A stretch of 64,000 nucleotides of DNA from Planctomycetia bacterium (GCA_015075745.1 JABTTW010000002.1:696453-760452); one strand, 5' to 3'; counted from the first letter of the stretch, positions 1 through 9,476 are shown. Program-made: numbers and translations. The notes: generated from the sequence alone by a model not told the origin.

Positions 1-2
1 AT

Positions 3-434
3 CTCGTCATTCTTAGCGGCCCGATCATTGGCCTCATTGCCGCTACCTCGCCATGCCGATTGCGCTCAAGGTATCCATCGGGTCATTGCCAGAGCTGTGG
101 GTACAACCTGACCGGAAACGTGAGCGGCCGATGTCCAGAGTGCGGCCAGTCGATGTCTGCCCCACCGGCCGAGCCGAAGATGCGAAACCCAAAACATGTC
201 TTCTGGACAACCTGTGGGCTCATCGCCGTTCTGCTCGCACTGGCGGGCCCAGCATTTTATGAGGAGGGCTTATTTTTTCCGGTAGTCTGGACTGTCGCCA
301 TAATTGCGTGCTGCACTCGGGCAATCTTGCTTGCCAAACATCTTAAGGTCAGCGGCCAGCCGCCGTCTCAGCCGAGTCATCACGCTGTGCCTGTTGACGA
401 AACTCTACCCCCAATCGGACCAAGTCAGCCCTGA
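3..434 (+). CDS. Zinc-ribbon membrane protein, 5' partial
   Basis: The reading frame is open from the first bases of the window, so the true start lies upstream. The visible part has a hydrophobic stretch (ILSGPIIGLIAA), then an Arg-rich linker and a C2C2 zinc ribbon (CQSCGYNLTGN...CPECG), then one or two membrane segments in the second half (TTCGLIAVLLALAGPAF; FFPVVWTVAIIACCT). The CGYNLTGN...CPECG ribbon is common in planctomycete membrane proteins of unknown role. The Cys pairs probably bind zinc (inferred). The last 86 bp overlap the convergent gene that ends at 349. A TTG at 60 could serve as a start but would cut off the first hydrophobic segment. Function unknown. Confidence 0.7.
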   Translation, partial: LVILSGPIIGLIAATSPCRLRSRYPSGHCQSCGYNLTGNVSGRCPECGQSMSAPPAEPKMRNPKHVFWTTCGLIAVLLALAGPAFYEEGLFFPVVWTVAIIACCTRAILLAKHLKVSGQPPSQPSHHAVPVDETLPPIGPSQP

Positions 435-1911
435 GCGCCTCCATGCGGATCACCTCAGGCAACGGGCCGTTCGTCGTCATGACGAAACCGCTGGACGAAT
501 CGGCATTCAGCGAACCGTGCGCCGCGGATACGTCCACCAGCTTTGTCATCAGCTCGCTGCCGCAGTGCCAGCCGTCCTGCACCGAGGCCATCACGTCCGG
601 CGGGTGTATCATCAAACCATGGAAGGCTCGCCAGAGTCGATGGAGGGCGTCTGGATATAGGTGGTCCTTCGTCGCTTCAAACAATAAGTTGTCGACGATG
701 CTGCCGTCCGGACCGACTTCGCCCCGCTGACGAAGAACATCGATAACGGGAAGCAACAGTAGCGGGTCGCCATATTCGCAGTCGTACCTGTAGCCTTCGC
801 CGGCGGCGCTTCGACGGATGCGAGCCAGACCGCTTTTGCCTCGAACAACGACCGCATCATCCTTGTCCAAGAAGGTCGTCAACTCGATGCCGTCCACGCC
901 GATCATGTCACGGGCGACGGAATCCGGCGACTGGGTATAGACGCCCGCGTAGTTGACGACGCCGAACTCCGGCACGACCACGTCGGCGGGCCCTCGAAGC
1001 CGACTGGTGACGCGATAGCCGAACTTCTTCAGCAGGTCGGACAGCGGAATGCGCTTGCTGGGCAGCAGACAGTGGCCGTGGTCGGACATGAGGGTGATCT
1101 GCACACGGCCGCGCAGCTCGAACATCACCGCCTGACAAAATCGGTCCAGTCGAACCAGCGCCGACTGATGGCCGCTTCTACCCTGGGTCGCGCCGAGGCC
1201 GGAGGTGGTGACGACATAGCCGACGAACGGATTCTCCTGGCCGCGATAGAAATGCCGCTGAATCTTGCCGAGCTCGTGGCCATACCAGATGTCCGGCCAG
1301 AGATAGGCGACGGCGTGGGCGATGAACTGGAGGTGATAGTCGGTGTGACCAAGCCATCCCGCATTGCCCTCGGCGGCATAGACATCGTAACCGCCGTGCA
1401 GGACTTTACCGTCGTAATACTCCGATTCCGCACCTCGAGACGGGGAGACGCCGAAGAACTCAGAAAACGACAAATCGGTCATGACCGGGAACGGGCTGAT
1501 GACACGGCTGGGCGGAGGAAAGAGCCGAAATCGGCCTGCCTGCCAAGCTTCGTGGACGACGCCGTACGGGATGCTGTCGAGCAGAACGACGAGCTGCCTG
1601 TCGCCTTCGTTTGATCCGGCGCTGAGGCGATCGACGACTGCTTCGAGAACTCCGTCATTGTCGGTGTCGAATTGCAGACGATGAACTCGCCCGTCGGCGT
1701 TTAGAAACTCGGCGTAGTCCGGCTTCCCGTCATCGTTCATGTCATAGCGGTGTTCAACGTCACCGGCGTCTGTCGCGACAGTTTCCAGTGGCGCGACGGG
1801 GGCCAACTTCGGGCCAGGCCCGGCGCATCCCGGTCCCGTGGCGATTGCGGCCATCGCCGTGACGGCCGCGATGAGAATTTTGAACCACGACTTTTGCATA
1901 ACTTGGCTCAA
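349..1911 (-). CDS. Alkaline phosphatase-superfamily lipoprotein (type I phosphodiesterase-like)
   Basis: This 520-residue protein starts with a lipoprotein signal (hydrophobic core to residue 23, lipobox-like GPGC, Cys29). Two calcium-loop-like segments follow (DMNDDGKPDYAE near 57; DTDNDGVLE near 82). The rest resembles phosphodiesterases/nucleotide pyrophosphatases: LVVLLDSIPY (Asp112 as a first metal ligand), FPVMTD (Thr145 as possible nucleophile) and SDHGH at 276-280. The metal and nucleophile roles are inferred from superfamily motifs. The substrate cannot be read; lipids or nucleotides in the periplasm are possible. Its 3' end overlaps the convergent upstream gene by 86 bp. Confidence 0.65.
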   Translation of the reverse strand: MSQVMQKSWFKILIAAVTAMAAIATGPGCAGPGPKLAPVAPLETVATDAGDVEHRYDMNDDGKPDYAEFLNADGRVHRLQFDTDNDGVLEAVVDRLSAGSNEGDRQLVVLLDSIPYGVVHEAWQAGRFRLFPPPSRVISPFPVMTDLSFSEFFGVSPSRGAESEYYDGKVLHGGYDVYAAEGNAGWLGHTDYHLQFIAHAVAYLWPDIWYGHELGKIQRHFYRGQENPFVGYVVTTSGLGATQGRSGHQSALVRLDRFCQAVMFELRGRVQITLMSDHGHCLLPSKRIPLSDLLKKFGYRVTSRLRGPADVVVPEFGVVNYAGVYTQSPDSVARDMIGVDGIELTTFLDKDDAVVVRGKSGLARIRRSAAGEGYRYDCEYGDPLLLLPVIDVLRQRGEVGPDGSIVDNLLFEATKDHLYPDALHRLWRAFHGLMIHPPDVMASVQDGWHCGSELMTKLVDVSAAHGSLNADSSSGFVMTTNGPLPEVIRMEALRADLVRLGVEFRQQAQRDDSAETAAGR

Positions 1912-2020
1912 TCCTGGAGCGATCGGCGAGACTTAATTCCTCGCGGGCGGGGTATCCTATGCTCGCGGCGTCACGCGGCCAAATCGCCAAGCGGCCGTCA
2001 GCGCGTTAGAATCCCTTGGC

Positions 2021-2254
2021 ATGAATCCGTTGATTGAAATGTCGCTGGTCGCGGTTTGCATCGCCGCAGCCGTGATCTATCTGGTGAGGCGTATCGTCTC
2101 CAGCATGCGAAGGTCGGCGCTGTCCGGTTGCGGCGGCTCCTGTCGTTGCGAAGCCGGGTCACCCGATGAGCAGGACCGGCTCGGCAAACGGATTGAGCTC
2201 GTCGAACTCGGCGGACTTCGCGGCATCGGCCCTGGAAAGGGGACGCGCCCTTAA
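2021..2254 (+). CDS. Small Cys-rich membrane protein, FeoB-associated type
   Basis: A 77-residue protein with one N-terminal membrane segment (about residues 5-23), a basic patch (RRIVSSMRRS) and a short Cys cluster (CGGSCRC). Length, topology and Cys pattern match FeoB-associated Cys-rich membrane proteins, small partners found near ferrous-iron transporters. No feoA or feoB is visible here, so a link to iron is only by analogy. The C-terminal tail (about 35 residues, charged) is longer than typical. It is followed after 5 bp by the SDR gene on the same strand, so the two are probably co-transcribed. Confidence 0.5.
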   Translation: MNPLIEMSLVAVCIAAAVIYLVRRIVSSMRRSALSGCGGSCRCEAGSPDEQDRLGKRIELVELGGLRGIGPGKGTRP

Positions 2255-2259
2255 TCGCT

Positions 2260-2976
2260 ATGGAACCCATATTGCTCAGAGGACAAACGGCGGTTGTCAC
2301 GGGAGCGGGACGGGGCATCGGTCGCGCCATTGCGCGTCGGCTCGCTGCCGCCGGCGCTCACGTTGCCATCACCTCCCGAACGGCCGAGCAGCTTCACGAG
2401 ACTCAGAAGTGCATCGAGCGCGACAACGGCCGCGTGCTCTCGATTGTGGCGGACGTCACCCGTGAGGAAGATGTCGAGCGGCTTTTCGCCGAGACGGCCG
2501 AAGTCCTGGGACCGGTGAAGATCCTGATCAACAATGCGGGGATATCTCCGGTCGCCAAGATCGAGGAGATGGAGCCGCATCTCTTCGATACCCTGGTATG
2601 CACCAACATTCGAAGCGTATTTCTCTGCACGCGCGCGGTATGGGACGGAATGGTCAAGAGCGGCGGCGGCTCGATTGTCAACATTTCTTCGGTCTCCGCG
2701 TACGATCCGTTTCCCGGCTTGGCGGCCTACGGCGGGGCAAAGGCATTTGTCACGACCTACTCCAAAGGACTGGCGGAAGAGGGGCGGCCGCGCGGGATAC
2801 GCGTTTATTGCGTGGCCCCCGGCGCCGTTGAGACGGACATGCTTCGCGGGGCATTTCCCGAGTTCCCTGAGGATCAGGTTCTACAGCCGGAAGATGTGGC
2901 GTCCCTGGTGGAGCTGCTGCTGATGCCCGGCGCGCGGTATTCGTCAGGGCAGTCGATCACGATTCGCAAGTCTTAA
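2260..2976 (+). CDS. SDR-family NAD(P)-dependent oxidoreductase
   Basis: A complete 238-residue classical short-chain dehydrogenase/reductase. The cofactor motif TGAGRGIG is at 14-21, the NNAG motif at 91-94, and the catalytic set is Ser143/144, Tyr157 and Lys161 (YGGAK). The C-terminal PGAVETDM segment is also typical. The sequence is closest in style to 3-oxoacyl-ACP-reductase-like (FabG-like) SDRs, but the substrate cannot be assigned. The start ATG lies 5 bp after the preceding small membrane protein. The stop is 10 bp from the end of the convergent lipoprotein gene. Confidence 0.85.
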   Translation: MEPILLRGQTAVVTGAGRGIGRAIARRLAAAGAHVAITSRTAEQLHETQKCIERDNGRVLSIVADVTREEDVERLFAETAEVLGPVKILINNAGISPVAKIEEMEPHLFDTLVCTNIRSVFLCTRAVWDGMVKSGGGSIVNISSVSAYDPFPGLAAYGGAKAFVTTYSKGLAEEGRPRGIRVYCVAPGAVETDMLRGAFPEFPEDQVLQPEDVASLVELLLMPGARYSSGQSITIRKS

Positions 2977-2986
2977 AGCGTCCGAT

Positions 2987-3265
2987 TCAGGCGCTGGCGT
3001 ACATGGCCCGCAGCTTGCGCTTCCACATCGAAGGGTGGCGTTCGCGGTAGTCCTCGGACGACTCGATCTGCTTCGGGGGCTGTTCGACGGTGGCGGGGCG
3101 GACATTTCTCGACGGCGGCGCCTGCCGAGCGGGACGCATGTCAGGCAGCCAGCGATAATTCACGGCCGAGCTGAAGTCGCTTTGGACGCAACCGGTGGCC
3201 CCGGCGAATATCAGACGGGCCGACGCGGCCATGACCATTCTGCAAATCCTGGACGAAGTCTTCAC
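2987..3265 (-). CDS. Small putative lipoprotein, unknown function
   Basis: A 92-residue protein with an N-terminal basic and hydrophobic segment ending in GATGC, a weak lipobox. The mature part is Pro/Arg-rich and ends KRKLRAMYASA. The GTG at 3265 was chosen because a purine-rich GGGGGAA lies about 6 nt upstream. An ATG at 3238 and a GTG at 3280 are alternatives. I recognise no domain. The coding call rests on the plausible signal peptide, the ribosome binding site and the snug fit against the convergent SDR gene. Confidence 0.45.
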   Translation of the reverse strand: MKTSSRICRMVMAASARLIFAGATGCVQSDFSSAVNYRWLPDMRPARQAPPSRNVRPATVEQPPKQIESSEDYRERHPSMWKRKLRAMYASA

Positions 3266-3634
3266 GGCGTATTCCCCCACTAGCTTGGCTGCTATCCAAA
3301 ACTACCCACCGGCACAGGATCGATTCGCCGGGCACCCTCAACATCGTTCCGCGGGCCGGACGACGTGAGCAAAGAGCCGATTTCAGTATTGAAAACAGAG
3401 ACGGACGGGGCCAGTCCAAAACGCATTTCGAGCATGCCTGGATTCGGACGACGCCACTGGCAGAGCTGGAATCGACGTTTTTTCGGGATGGGTGACGTCA
3501 GACTTTTAGTGACGACGCCTGATACGTCGATATGCCCGATAACCGGCGTGATCGTCGTTGCGCGACGGAGCGCGCAGGACGGATGTACTCGCCGGCCCGC
3601 CAGATCGTCGGGAGAGAACACCAAAGGAAGACAG
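3266..3634. other. Intergenic region between divergent genes
   Basis: About 370 bp between the small lipoprotein gene (minus) and the secreted TPR gene (plus). It should hold both promoters. I see no convincing -35/-10 pair, repeat or RNA. The plus frame stays open upstream of 3635 without a ribosome binding site or signal sequence, so I treat that extension as non-coding. Confidence 0.5.
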
Positions 3635-5080
3635 ATGACATCGCCTGACTCTTTTCTCGTACGCCTTGTGACTGCCGCCGCGGTCGTATGCGGCGCCGTG
3701 GCGGCGGCTTATGCGGACATCCCCTCTGACACGATCGCGTCGGATAACCGGCCGTCGCCGTTCTTCGAGCGAGAGATCCCGTCGTTGCCGACAAAGGACA
3801 TCGAAATCGCCTACCAGTCGGCCTCGTCGGGAGGAAATGTCACGCAGGTCGATCTTTGGGTGACCACCGATCGCGGGGCGACATGGACGAAGTACACCTC
3901 TGAACGATTGGAGGGAGGGCTCGGCAAGAGGGGCAAACTGACCAAGCGAATAAGCGCGGCCGGCAGCTCCATCACATATCATGCGGACGGTGAGGGGCTC
4001 TACGGGTTCTACCTCGTGCTGCACAATGGCGCCGGCGCCTCTTCCCCCCCACCGACGCCGGGCACGGCGCCTCAGCAATGGGTTCGCGTCGACCTCAGCG
4101 CACCGATCGCCAAGATTCTCAGCGTGCGCTCGGCCGAAGACTTCGCCTCGCGGCGTGAGGTGACGATCCGCTGGGAGGTCCTCGACGACAACCTGACCGA
4201 GCGACCCGTGACGGTCTACGCGCGCACCGAGCAATCGAAGATGTACCGCCCCATCGCCGAGCTGCGCGCGGCGGCGAGCGAATTCCGCTGGGACGTTCCG
4301 CGCGACGTCACCGGTCGAGTGGAGATCAAGATCGCCGCGACCGACCGGGCCGGTCATACGGCGCGTGCGATTTTCAGCGACCTACACGTTGTCGCGCCCC
4401 CGGTGACGGCCCCCGAGGAGGCCAGCATTCAAACCGCCGATTCGACGCACGGTCGAAAGGAAGCCGCTTCGACGAACGACGCCGACGCGCTCTTCGTCGG
4501 CCCAACTATGACTCAGGGTGCTGGGCTGACTGCGCACGGAGAGCCCGATGCCGGCATGCAGCGCGTCGATCCCGCGGCAGCCGAAGATGCCCGCAAGCAA
4601 TACGATCTGGGAACATGGCACCGGTTGCGCGGCGAGACCGACGTCGCGATCGTTCGTTACCGCAAGGCGCTGGAGTACGATCCCGGCCTTGCTTCGGCCC
4701 GACACGATCTGGCGGCGCTGTTGTTGCTCGTCGGTCAGACTAAGGACGCTGAAGCAGAGCTCGATCGGCTGTTAAAAGATCGACCCGACGATCCGTCGGC
4801 GCTGAAGACGATGGCGCTTGTGCAATCGCGACATCGCAATTACCGTTCGGCGGCGGCGACGTTGCAGAAGCTGCTATTTCTGGCGCCCGACGACGCCGAC
4901 GCCTGGCTGAGCTTCGGCGACGTGACGCTCTTCATGGGCGACCGAACGCAGGCCCGGGCAGCGTGGAGCAAGGTCGAGGCATCACAGACAGCCACGCAGG
5001 AACAGCGGCGCAAGGCGGCCAAGCGACTGGAGCTGTATCGAGACGCCGCCGTCGCGGCGCAACTCGAGTCGACACCGTAA
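3635..5080 (+). CDS. Secreted protein with beta-sandwich region and C-terminal TPR repeats
   Basis: 481 residues. The ATG at 3635 has AAAGGAAG just upstream and opens a clean signal peptide (hydrophobic to about residue 26, AYA cleavage site). Residues 30-260 look like beta-sandwich modules (VTIRWEVLDDN; GRVEIKIAATDRAGHTA), in the style of bacterial Ig/fibronectin-like repeats. A low-complexity linker follows, then about four TPR units from about residue 315 (YDLGTWHRLRGETDVAIVRY; AWLSFGDVTLFMGDRTQARA). It probably acts as a periplasmic or cell-surface scaffold (inferred). The gene precedes holA by 47 bp. Confidence 0.6.
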   Translation: MTSPDSFLVRLVTAAAVVCGAVAAAYADIPSDTIASDNRPSPFFEREIPSLPTKDIEIAYQSASSGGNVTQVDLWVTTDRGATWTKYTSERLEGGLGKRGKLTKRISAAGSSITYHADGEGLYGFYLVLHNGAGASSPPPTPGTAPQQWVRVDLSAPIAKILSVRSAEDFASRREVTIRWEVLDDNLTERPVTVYARTEQSKMYRPIAELRAAASEFRWDVPRDVTGRVEIKIAATDRAGHTARAIFSDLHVVAPPVTAPEEASIQTADSTHGRKEAASTNDADALFVGPTMTQGAGLTAHGEPDAGMQRVDPAAAEDARKQYDLGTWHRLRGETDVAIVRYRKALEYDPGLASARHDLAALLLLVGQTKDAEAELDRLLKDRPDDPSALKTMALVQSRHRNYRSAAATLQKLLFLAPDDADAWLSFGDVTLFMGDRTQARAAWSKVEASQTATQEQRRKAAKRLELYRDAAVAAQLESTP

Positions 5081-5127
5081 GCAGTCGGTCGAGCGCTGGC
5101 GGCTGTCTTGCTTCGGGAGGGCGAAGG

Positions 5128-6147
5128 ATGGCGGCCGGAAGGGCAAGAGCAAGCGGAAGCGACCCGGGCAAGGGCCCGTCAAATCGCCCCCACCCCCCCA
5201 TTGTCGTTATATACGGTCCGGATGTATTCCTCCGCGCAGTTGCGCTGGAGGATGTCCTGCAGTCCGTTCTCGGCAAGGATCGCGATCAGATGACGCTGGC
5301 GGAGTTCAGCGGGCCGGACGCGACCATCGCGACGGTGCTCGATGAATGTCGTACGCCATCGCTGCTCGCGCCGGTGCGATTGGTCCTCGTTCGCGACGCG
5401 GACGACTTCGTGAGCGCCAATCGCGACGTCATTGAGAAATACCTGTCCGCCCCCTCGCCGTCCGGCGTGCTTGTCCTGGATTGCCAAAGCTGGCCCAAGA
5501 ACACGCGTCTTTACAGGCTGACGGCCGAGATCGGAAAGAACATTCCGTGCGAGACGCCCAAGGGGGCCGCGGTCGTCGGCTGGCTGACCGATCGGGCGAA
5601 CGATCCCTACGGGTGCAGGCTGGAGAATGCAGCGGCCCGGCTGCTCGTTGATCTGGTCGGGGCTCAGCTTGGGCTTCTCGACATGGAGCTGTCGAAGCTG
5701 GCGACCTTCGTGGCCCCGGAGACGCAGATCCGCGCGAAGGACGTCGAGCAACTGGTCGGTGAGTCTCGCGCCGAGGTGGTCTTCAAGCTCGTCGATGCCA
5801 TATGCGACGGCAATGCGCGGGCGGCGCTGGAACTGTGGGATCAGGTGATCAGTCACGATCGAGACGCCGAATACCGCGCGATCGGCGGGCTGGCCTATTC
5901 ATTTCGGCGAATGGCCGAGGCCCGGCGGGTTGTTGAAAGCGGCGCACCGATCGCAGTCGCCGCGAAGGAAGCGGGAATCTGGGGCGACCTTCAGGCTGTG
6001 CGGCGGCAGCTTGGACGATTCTCCGCGGCACAGTGGGAGGACATTCTCAGCCAGTTGCTGCGGATCGATGTCGGTATGAAAAGCAGTCTGGGCGGCATCA
6101 AATTGGGCGTCGAAAAGCTGATTTGCAGCCTCGCCGCGGCCTCATAG
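5128..6147 (+). CDS. holA: DNA polymerase III subunit delta
   Basis: 339 residues, the usual size for HolA, the clamp-loader subunit that opens the beta sliding clamp. After a short basic N-terminus come the family landmarks: IVVIYGPDVFLRAVALEDV, LRLVLVRDADDFV-like strands, LVLDCQSWPKNTRL, then the helical LLDMELSKLATF and VFKLVDAICDGNARAALEL segments and the C-terminal collar domain. The start at 5128 follows GGAGGG at a good distance; the frame is open upstream to 4963 but overlaps the TPR gene. No clamp-loader partners are nearby. Confidence 0.85.
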   Translation: MAAGRARASGSDPGKGPSNRPHPPIVVIYGPDVFLRAVALEDVLQSVLGKDRDQMTLAEFSGPDATIATVLDECRTPSLLAPVRLVLVRDADDFVSANRDVIEKYLSAPSPSGVLVLDCQSWPKNTRLYRLTAEIGKNIPCETPKGAAVVGWLTDRANDPYGCRLENAAARLLVDLVGAQLGLLDMELSKLATFVAPETQIRAKDVEQLVGESRAEVVFKLVDAICDGNARAALELWDQVISHDRDAEYRAIGGLAYSFRRMAEARRVVESGAPIAVAAKEAGIWGDLQAVRRQLGRFSAAQWEDILSQLLRIDVGMKSSLGGIKLGVEKLICSLAAAS

Positions 6148-6297
6148 CTGTCTCGGGCCTCGCCGGGGCTCGTGTCGTCGCACTGGATTTGTCGAACAAA
6201 TACCGCGAGAATGGGCCCTTTGGTTCCGGGGTATGCAGGGAGGATGGTCCGGTCGGCGTCGCGCGGGACGCCCGTTAAACGAGGATAAGGTTTGCAC

Positions 6298-7938
6298 ATG
6301 TCAAAGTTGCCGTCCGTATCTCGTCCGTCGGTCTGTGCCGCGGCGCTCATCATTGCCACTTTCTTATACGGCTGTTCCGAACAAAAGTGGGACTGGTTCG
6401 GCCTGAAGAAGTCCGAATCCAAAGAGACCAAACCGGCCGCCATGGCCAAGCCGGCCCAGCCCGAGAAGACGGCCGCGAAGCCGGAATCTGCCGATCCGGA
6501 CGATCCCAACGCCAAGGAAGTGGACAAGCGCGTCGAAGAGTACGTCAAATCGATGAACAATCGATACGACCCGGGCTACGTGCAAAACGACTTCACCACG
6601 AAGATCGAGCGGCAGAGCGATCCGGATCGGGCCAATCGAATTCGCAAGACGGCAGCGCGATCGAGGAGTGATTCTGGGCAGTATGAGCCCGAGTGGGCGC
6701 CGGACTCCGGCAAAAACCCCGGCAGCCTAGCCGGTACCGATACACTGAGCAAAACAGGAAATGACGACGCTCCGCAGATCGCCGATCTGAAAGATCCTTC
6801 AACGGAAACCGCGGACAAAAAGTCGGCCATCGGCGCGACGCCGGAAAAGAAGTCGTCCGGCCAGATGCCGGCCACCGCGAATCGCAACCAGCCCAAGCCG
6901 CTCGAACCCGACGCTATCGAGCATAAAGACTCTGCGCAGGAACCTGTCACGCAGTCGCCCGCCGTGGCCACAAATCGCCCACCGGCAAGTGTCGACCAGC
7001 CGGAAGAATCGACGCCGGCTCAGCAGCCTGAGACGGCGGAAACAGCAAGCGCCAACGAGAAGCCGGTCGCCAAGCCGCCGGTGCTCGCGGACATCTCCGT
7101 CTCCGCCGCGCCGAAAACCACGGCAAATTCCCGGCCGCAGACCATTTCAGACGATTCGACAGCAGAGGAAGTGATTCCGGCCAAGACGGAGCCGGTCGCG
7201 ACGAATTCACCAGTAGCGCCGGCCCCTTCGACGGCTGCGCCGATTGCCGATGCGATCAAGGCGAAGATCGCCGAGCAGGAGCGGCTCGTGGCGCGCGATC
7301 CGAACAATCTGGAAGAGCAATTCCGACTGCGAATGATGTACCTCGTCGACGGCCAGGACGACAAGGCCCTCGCGCCGACCGACGGCGTCAATGAAGACAT
7401 TCAGGAAATCATGCGCGGGCAGATTCAGGCCATGATGTCGGCGCGCAGCACGTCGGAGCGCGACCCGGCCACGTGGGCCAACCGGCAACTCGATGCCATC
7501 GAGACACTGCGCCAGCTCGTTCGCCAGAAGGCGGATCTGCGGGTACCGAAGGTTGAGCTTTGCAGCGCGATCGACGGATTCGGCCGATACGAGCCGATCT
7601 CGCCCCCCGACTTCCGAGTCAGCGCTCGAAACCTTGTCCTGCTTTACATCGAGGTGGACAACTTCCAATCTGAGAAGACGCCGTCGGGCATGTACCGCAC
7701 CCTGCTCTCGGTGCGCCAGAGCCTGCTCAGCACCACGGGCGAAGAGCTCTGGACTCAGCGCGATGAGAATATCGAAGACCTTGCCCGGCAGCAGCGAAGC
7801 GACTTCTACCTGACCATCGGCCCGCTGGCGATTCCCAAGACATTGGGCGCCGGCGAGTATGTGATGAAGGTCGAGGTCGAGGACGTCATCGCCGGCAAGA
7901 TGAACAGCAACGTGGCCAGATTCAAGATGGTCCCCTGA
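6298..7938 (+). CDS. Lipoprotein with low-complexity linker and conserved-looking C-terminal domain
   Basis: 546 residues. The signal peptide ends in LYGC (lipidation at Cys26), followed by about 270 residues rich in Lys, Pro, Ala, Glu and Thr, a likely disordered linker crossing the periplasm or cell wall. The last 230 residues are folded-looking (IAEQERLVARDPNNLEEQF; LVLLYIEVDNF; GEYVMKVEVEDVIAGKM). The end resembles a beta-sandwich module seen in planctomycete proteins of unknown role. GAGGATAAGG upstream supports the ATG at 6298. No function assigned. Confidence 0.6.
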   Translation: MSKLPSVSRPSVCAAALIIATFLYGCSEQKWDWFGLKKSESKETKPAAMAKPAQPEKTAAKPESADPDDPNAKEVDKRVEEYVKSMNNRYDPGYVQNDFTTKIERQSDPDRANRIRKTAARSRSDSGQYEPEWAPDSGKNPGSLAGTDTLSKTGNDDAPQIADLKDPSTETADKKSAIGATPEKKSSGQMPATANRNQPKPLEPDAIEHKDSAQEPVTQSPAVATNRPPASVDQPEESTPAQQPETAETASANEKPVAKPPVLADISVSAAPKTTANSRPQTISDDSTAEEVIPAKTEPVATNSPVAPAPSTAAPIADAIKAKIAEQERLVARDPNNLEEQFRLRMMYLVDGQDDKALAPTDGVNEDIQEIMRGQIQAMMSARSTSERDPATWANRQLDAIETLRQLVRQKADLRVPKVELCSAIDGFGRYEPISPPDFRVSARNLVLLYIEVDNFQSEKTPSGMYRTLLSVRQSLLSTTGEELWTQRDENIEDLARQQRSDFYLTIGPLAIPKTLGAGEYVMKVEVEDVIAGKMNSNVARFKMVP

Positions 7939-7976
7939 TCGCCTCCCGGATCGCCAACAAGGGAGGGATACGCAGC

Positions 7977-8582
7977 GTGCTGGACCCCGTCGGCTCCACT
8001 TCCTGGCACAACCGTCACCTTTCTGTTTTTGAACGGCTCGCGGAACTCCTGCGCGAACAGGGAGCGGACAACCCCACGATTCTCGTCATCGGGCCCGGCG
8101 GCGTGACGTCGCTGATGGCCGGCATGTTGAACGATTCATCGCGGGAGGATGCGTCCAGTCTTCGCAAGCTGATGGGCGATGCGGCGCGATACAGCGATCA
8201 ACTCCTGCGGCGCATCCCGGTCATGCCGCTTCGCTCGCTGGAGCCGGAGGAGATCGAGCGGACCATCACGATCCCCCATCGGTTGGTGGTGATCGACCGG
8301 TCGCAGCGCATTCTTTCGGCGGTTGCCCGGCAGATTCCCGGTGCGGCGTGTCATTGTCTCGATGTTTCATTTCAGCGCGTGCCGATGGAGGCGGATGTGA
8401 TCGTGGCGTTTAACGTGTTCTGCCGACTGGAGCGGCCGGAGGAGGGGCTGCGCAACGTCATGCCGGCGCTTCGGCCGGGGGGATTGCTGCTCATCGACGA
8501 TCGCTCGGCGACGGGACGGCTCGACGAATGGCCGGATTTGCGTCCGATTGATTCCAAGATTCACCGGCGGATGCCGGCGTAA
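7977..8582 (+). CDS. SAM-dependent methyltransferase-like protein
   Basis: 201 residues with a GTG start preceded by GGGAGGGA. The fold reads as a class I methyltransferase: a glycine-rich first strand (ILVIGPGGVTSLMAG), a second strand RLVVIDRSQ, a DVSF-containing segment, VIVAFNVFCRL as the motif-IV strand, and LRPGGLLLIDD as the post-motif strand. The region after the first strand holds an insertion of about 50 residues, so cofactor binding may be modified. Substrate unknown. It lies 38 bp after the lipoprotein gene and 63 bp before the uracil-DNA glycosylase, so they may share a transcript. Confidence 0.55.
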   Translation: MLDPVGSTSWHNRHLSVFERLAELLREQGADNPTILVIGPGGVTSLMAGMLNDSSREDASSLRKLMGDAARYSDQLLRRIPVMPLRSLEPEEIERTITIPHRLVVIDRSQRILSAVARQIPGAACHCLDVSFQRVPMEADVIVAFNVFCRLERPEEGLRNVMPALRPGGLLLIDDRSATGRLDEWPDLRPIDSKIHRRMPA

Positions 8583-8645
8583 ATTCACAACGGGGATTCA
8601 GGTTGCCTTGTCGGCGCGGATTGACTCTGGTAAGACGATTGGCAG

Positions 8646-9428
8646 ATGTCAGCCCCCCACTCGACGATCGCCGACGCCCTTCGACAGCGGTTTGAGGCCG
8701 ACGCGCTGCTTGGCGCGGACGTGCTTCCGATTCGCATATCAGGCGATTTAGCGACATCCGAGTCTGGCTCGCCCGAAGCACCGCCGCTTCCGGCGCGGCC
8801 GCCGGTTTCGCGCGAGGAGATCGAGCTGCGCAATACGGCGCTGGCGGTCATTGACGATGCCGAGGTCAAGGTGTGCGTGAAGTGCGCCCTGCATGCCACG
8901 CGAACGAAGACGGTGTTCGGGGTGGGCAGTCCCGCGGCGCGGATCATGTTCATCGGCGAAGCGCCCGGTCACGACGAGGATGTATCGGGCGAGCCGTTTG
9001 TCGGGCGCGCGGGGCAACTGCTGACCGACATGATTCAGAAGGGAATGGGGCTGAAGCGCGAGGCGGTTTACATCGCCAACGTGATCAAGTGCCGGCCGCC
9101 GAACAACCGGACGCCGGCGACCGACGAGATCACGGCGTGCAAGGACTATCTGCTGCGGCAGATTGAGATCATCAAGCCGGAGGTGATCATCGCGCTGGGT
9201 GCGCCGGCGGCGCAAACGCTGCTGGGGACGCGCGACGGAATCGGCCGGCTGCGCGGGCGGTGGCACGACTTTTACGTGAGCGGGACGGCGACGATCGGCG
9301 AGCCGATTGCGGTGATGCCGACGTTTCATCCGGCGTATCTGCTGCGCGATGCCACCCAGAAGGGCAAGGCGTGGGCGGATTTGAAGATGGTGATGGCGCG
9401 GCTGGGCATACCGATCCCGCAGCGATGA
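8646..9428 (+). CDS. Uracil-DNA glycosylase, family 4 (4Fe-4S type)
   Basis: 260 residues. It removes uracil from DNA to start base-excision repair. The family-4 hallmarks are present: GEAPG at 104-108, GEPFVGRAGQLL, IKCRPPNNRTP, and HPAYLLR at 228-234. Four cysteines (Cys77, Cys80, Cys149, Cys165) are placed to bind the iron-sulfur cluster. An N-terminal extension of about 70 residues precedes the domain; in this family such extensions can be linked to replication proteins, but that is inference. The start is an ATG at 8646. Confidence 0.92.
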   Translation: MSAPHSTIADALRQRFEADALLGADVLPIRISGDLATSESGSPEAPPLPARPPVSREEIELRNTALAVIDDAEVKVCVKCALHATRTKTVFGVGSPAARIMFIGEAPGHDEDVSGEPFVGRAGQLLTDMIQKGMGLKREAVYIANVIKCRPPNNRTPATDEITACKDYLLRQIEIIKPEVIIALGAPAAQTLLGTRDGIGRLRGRWHDFYVSGTATIGEPIAVMPTFHPAYLLRDATQKGKAWADLKMVMARLGIPIPQR

Positions 9429-9476
9429 TGGTGCAATCGCGCTTGCACCAGACCTCCTGGTCATTTCGCAATAACG

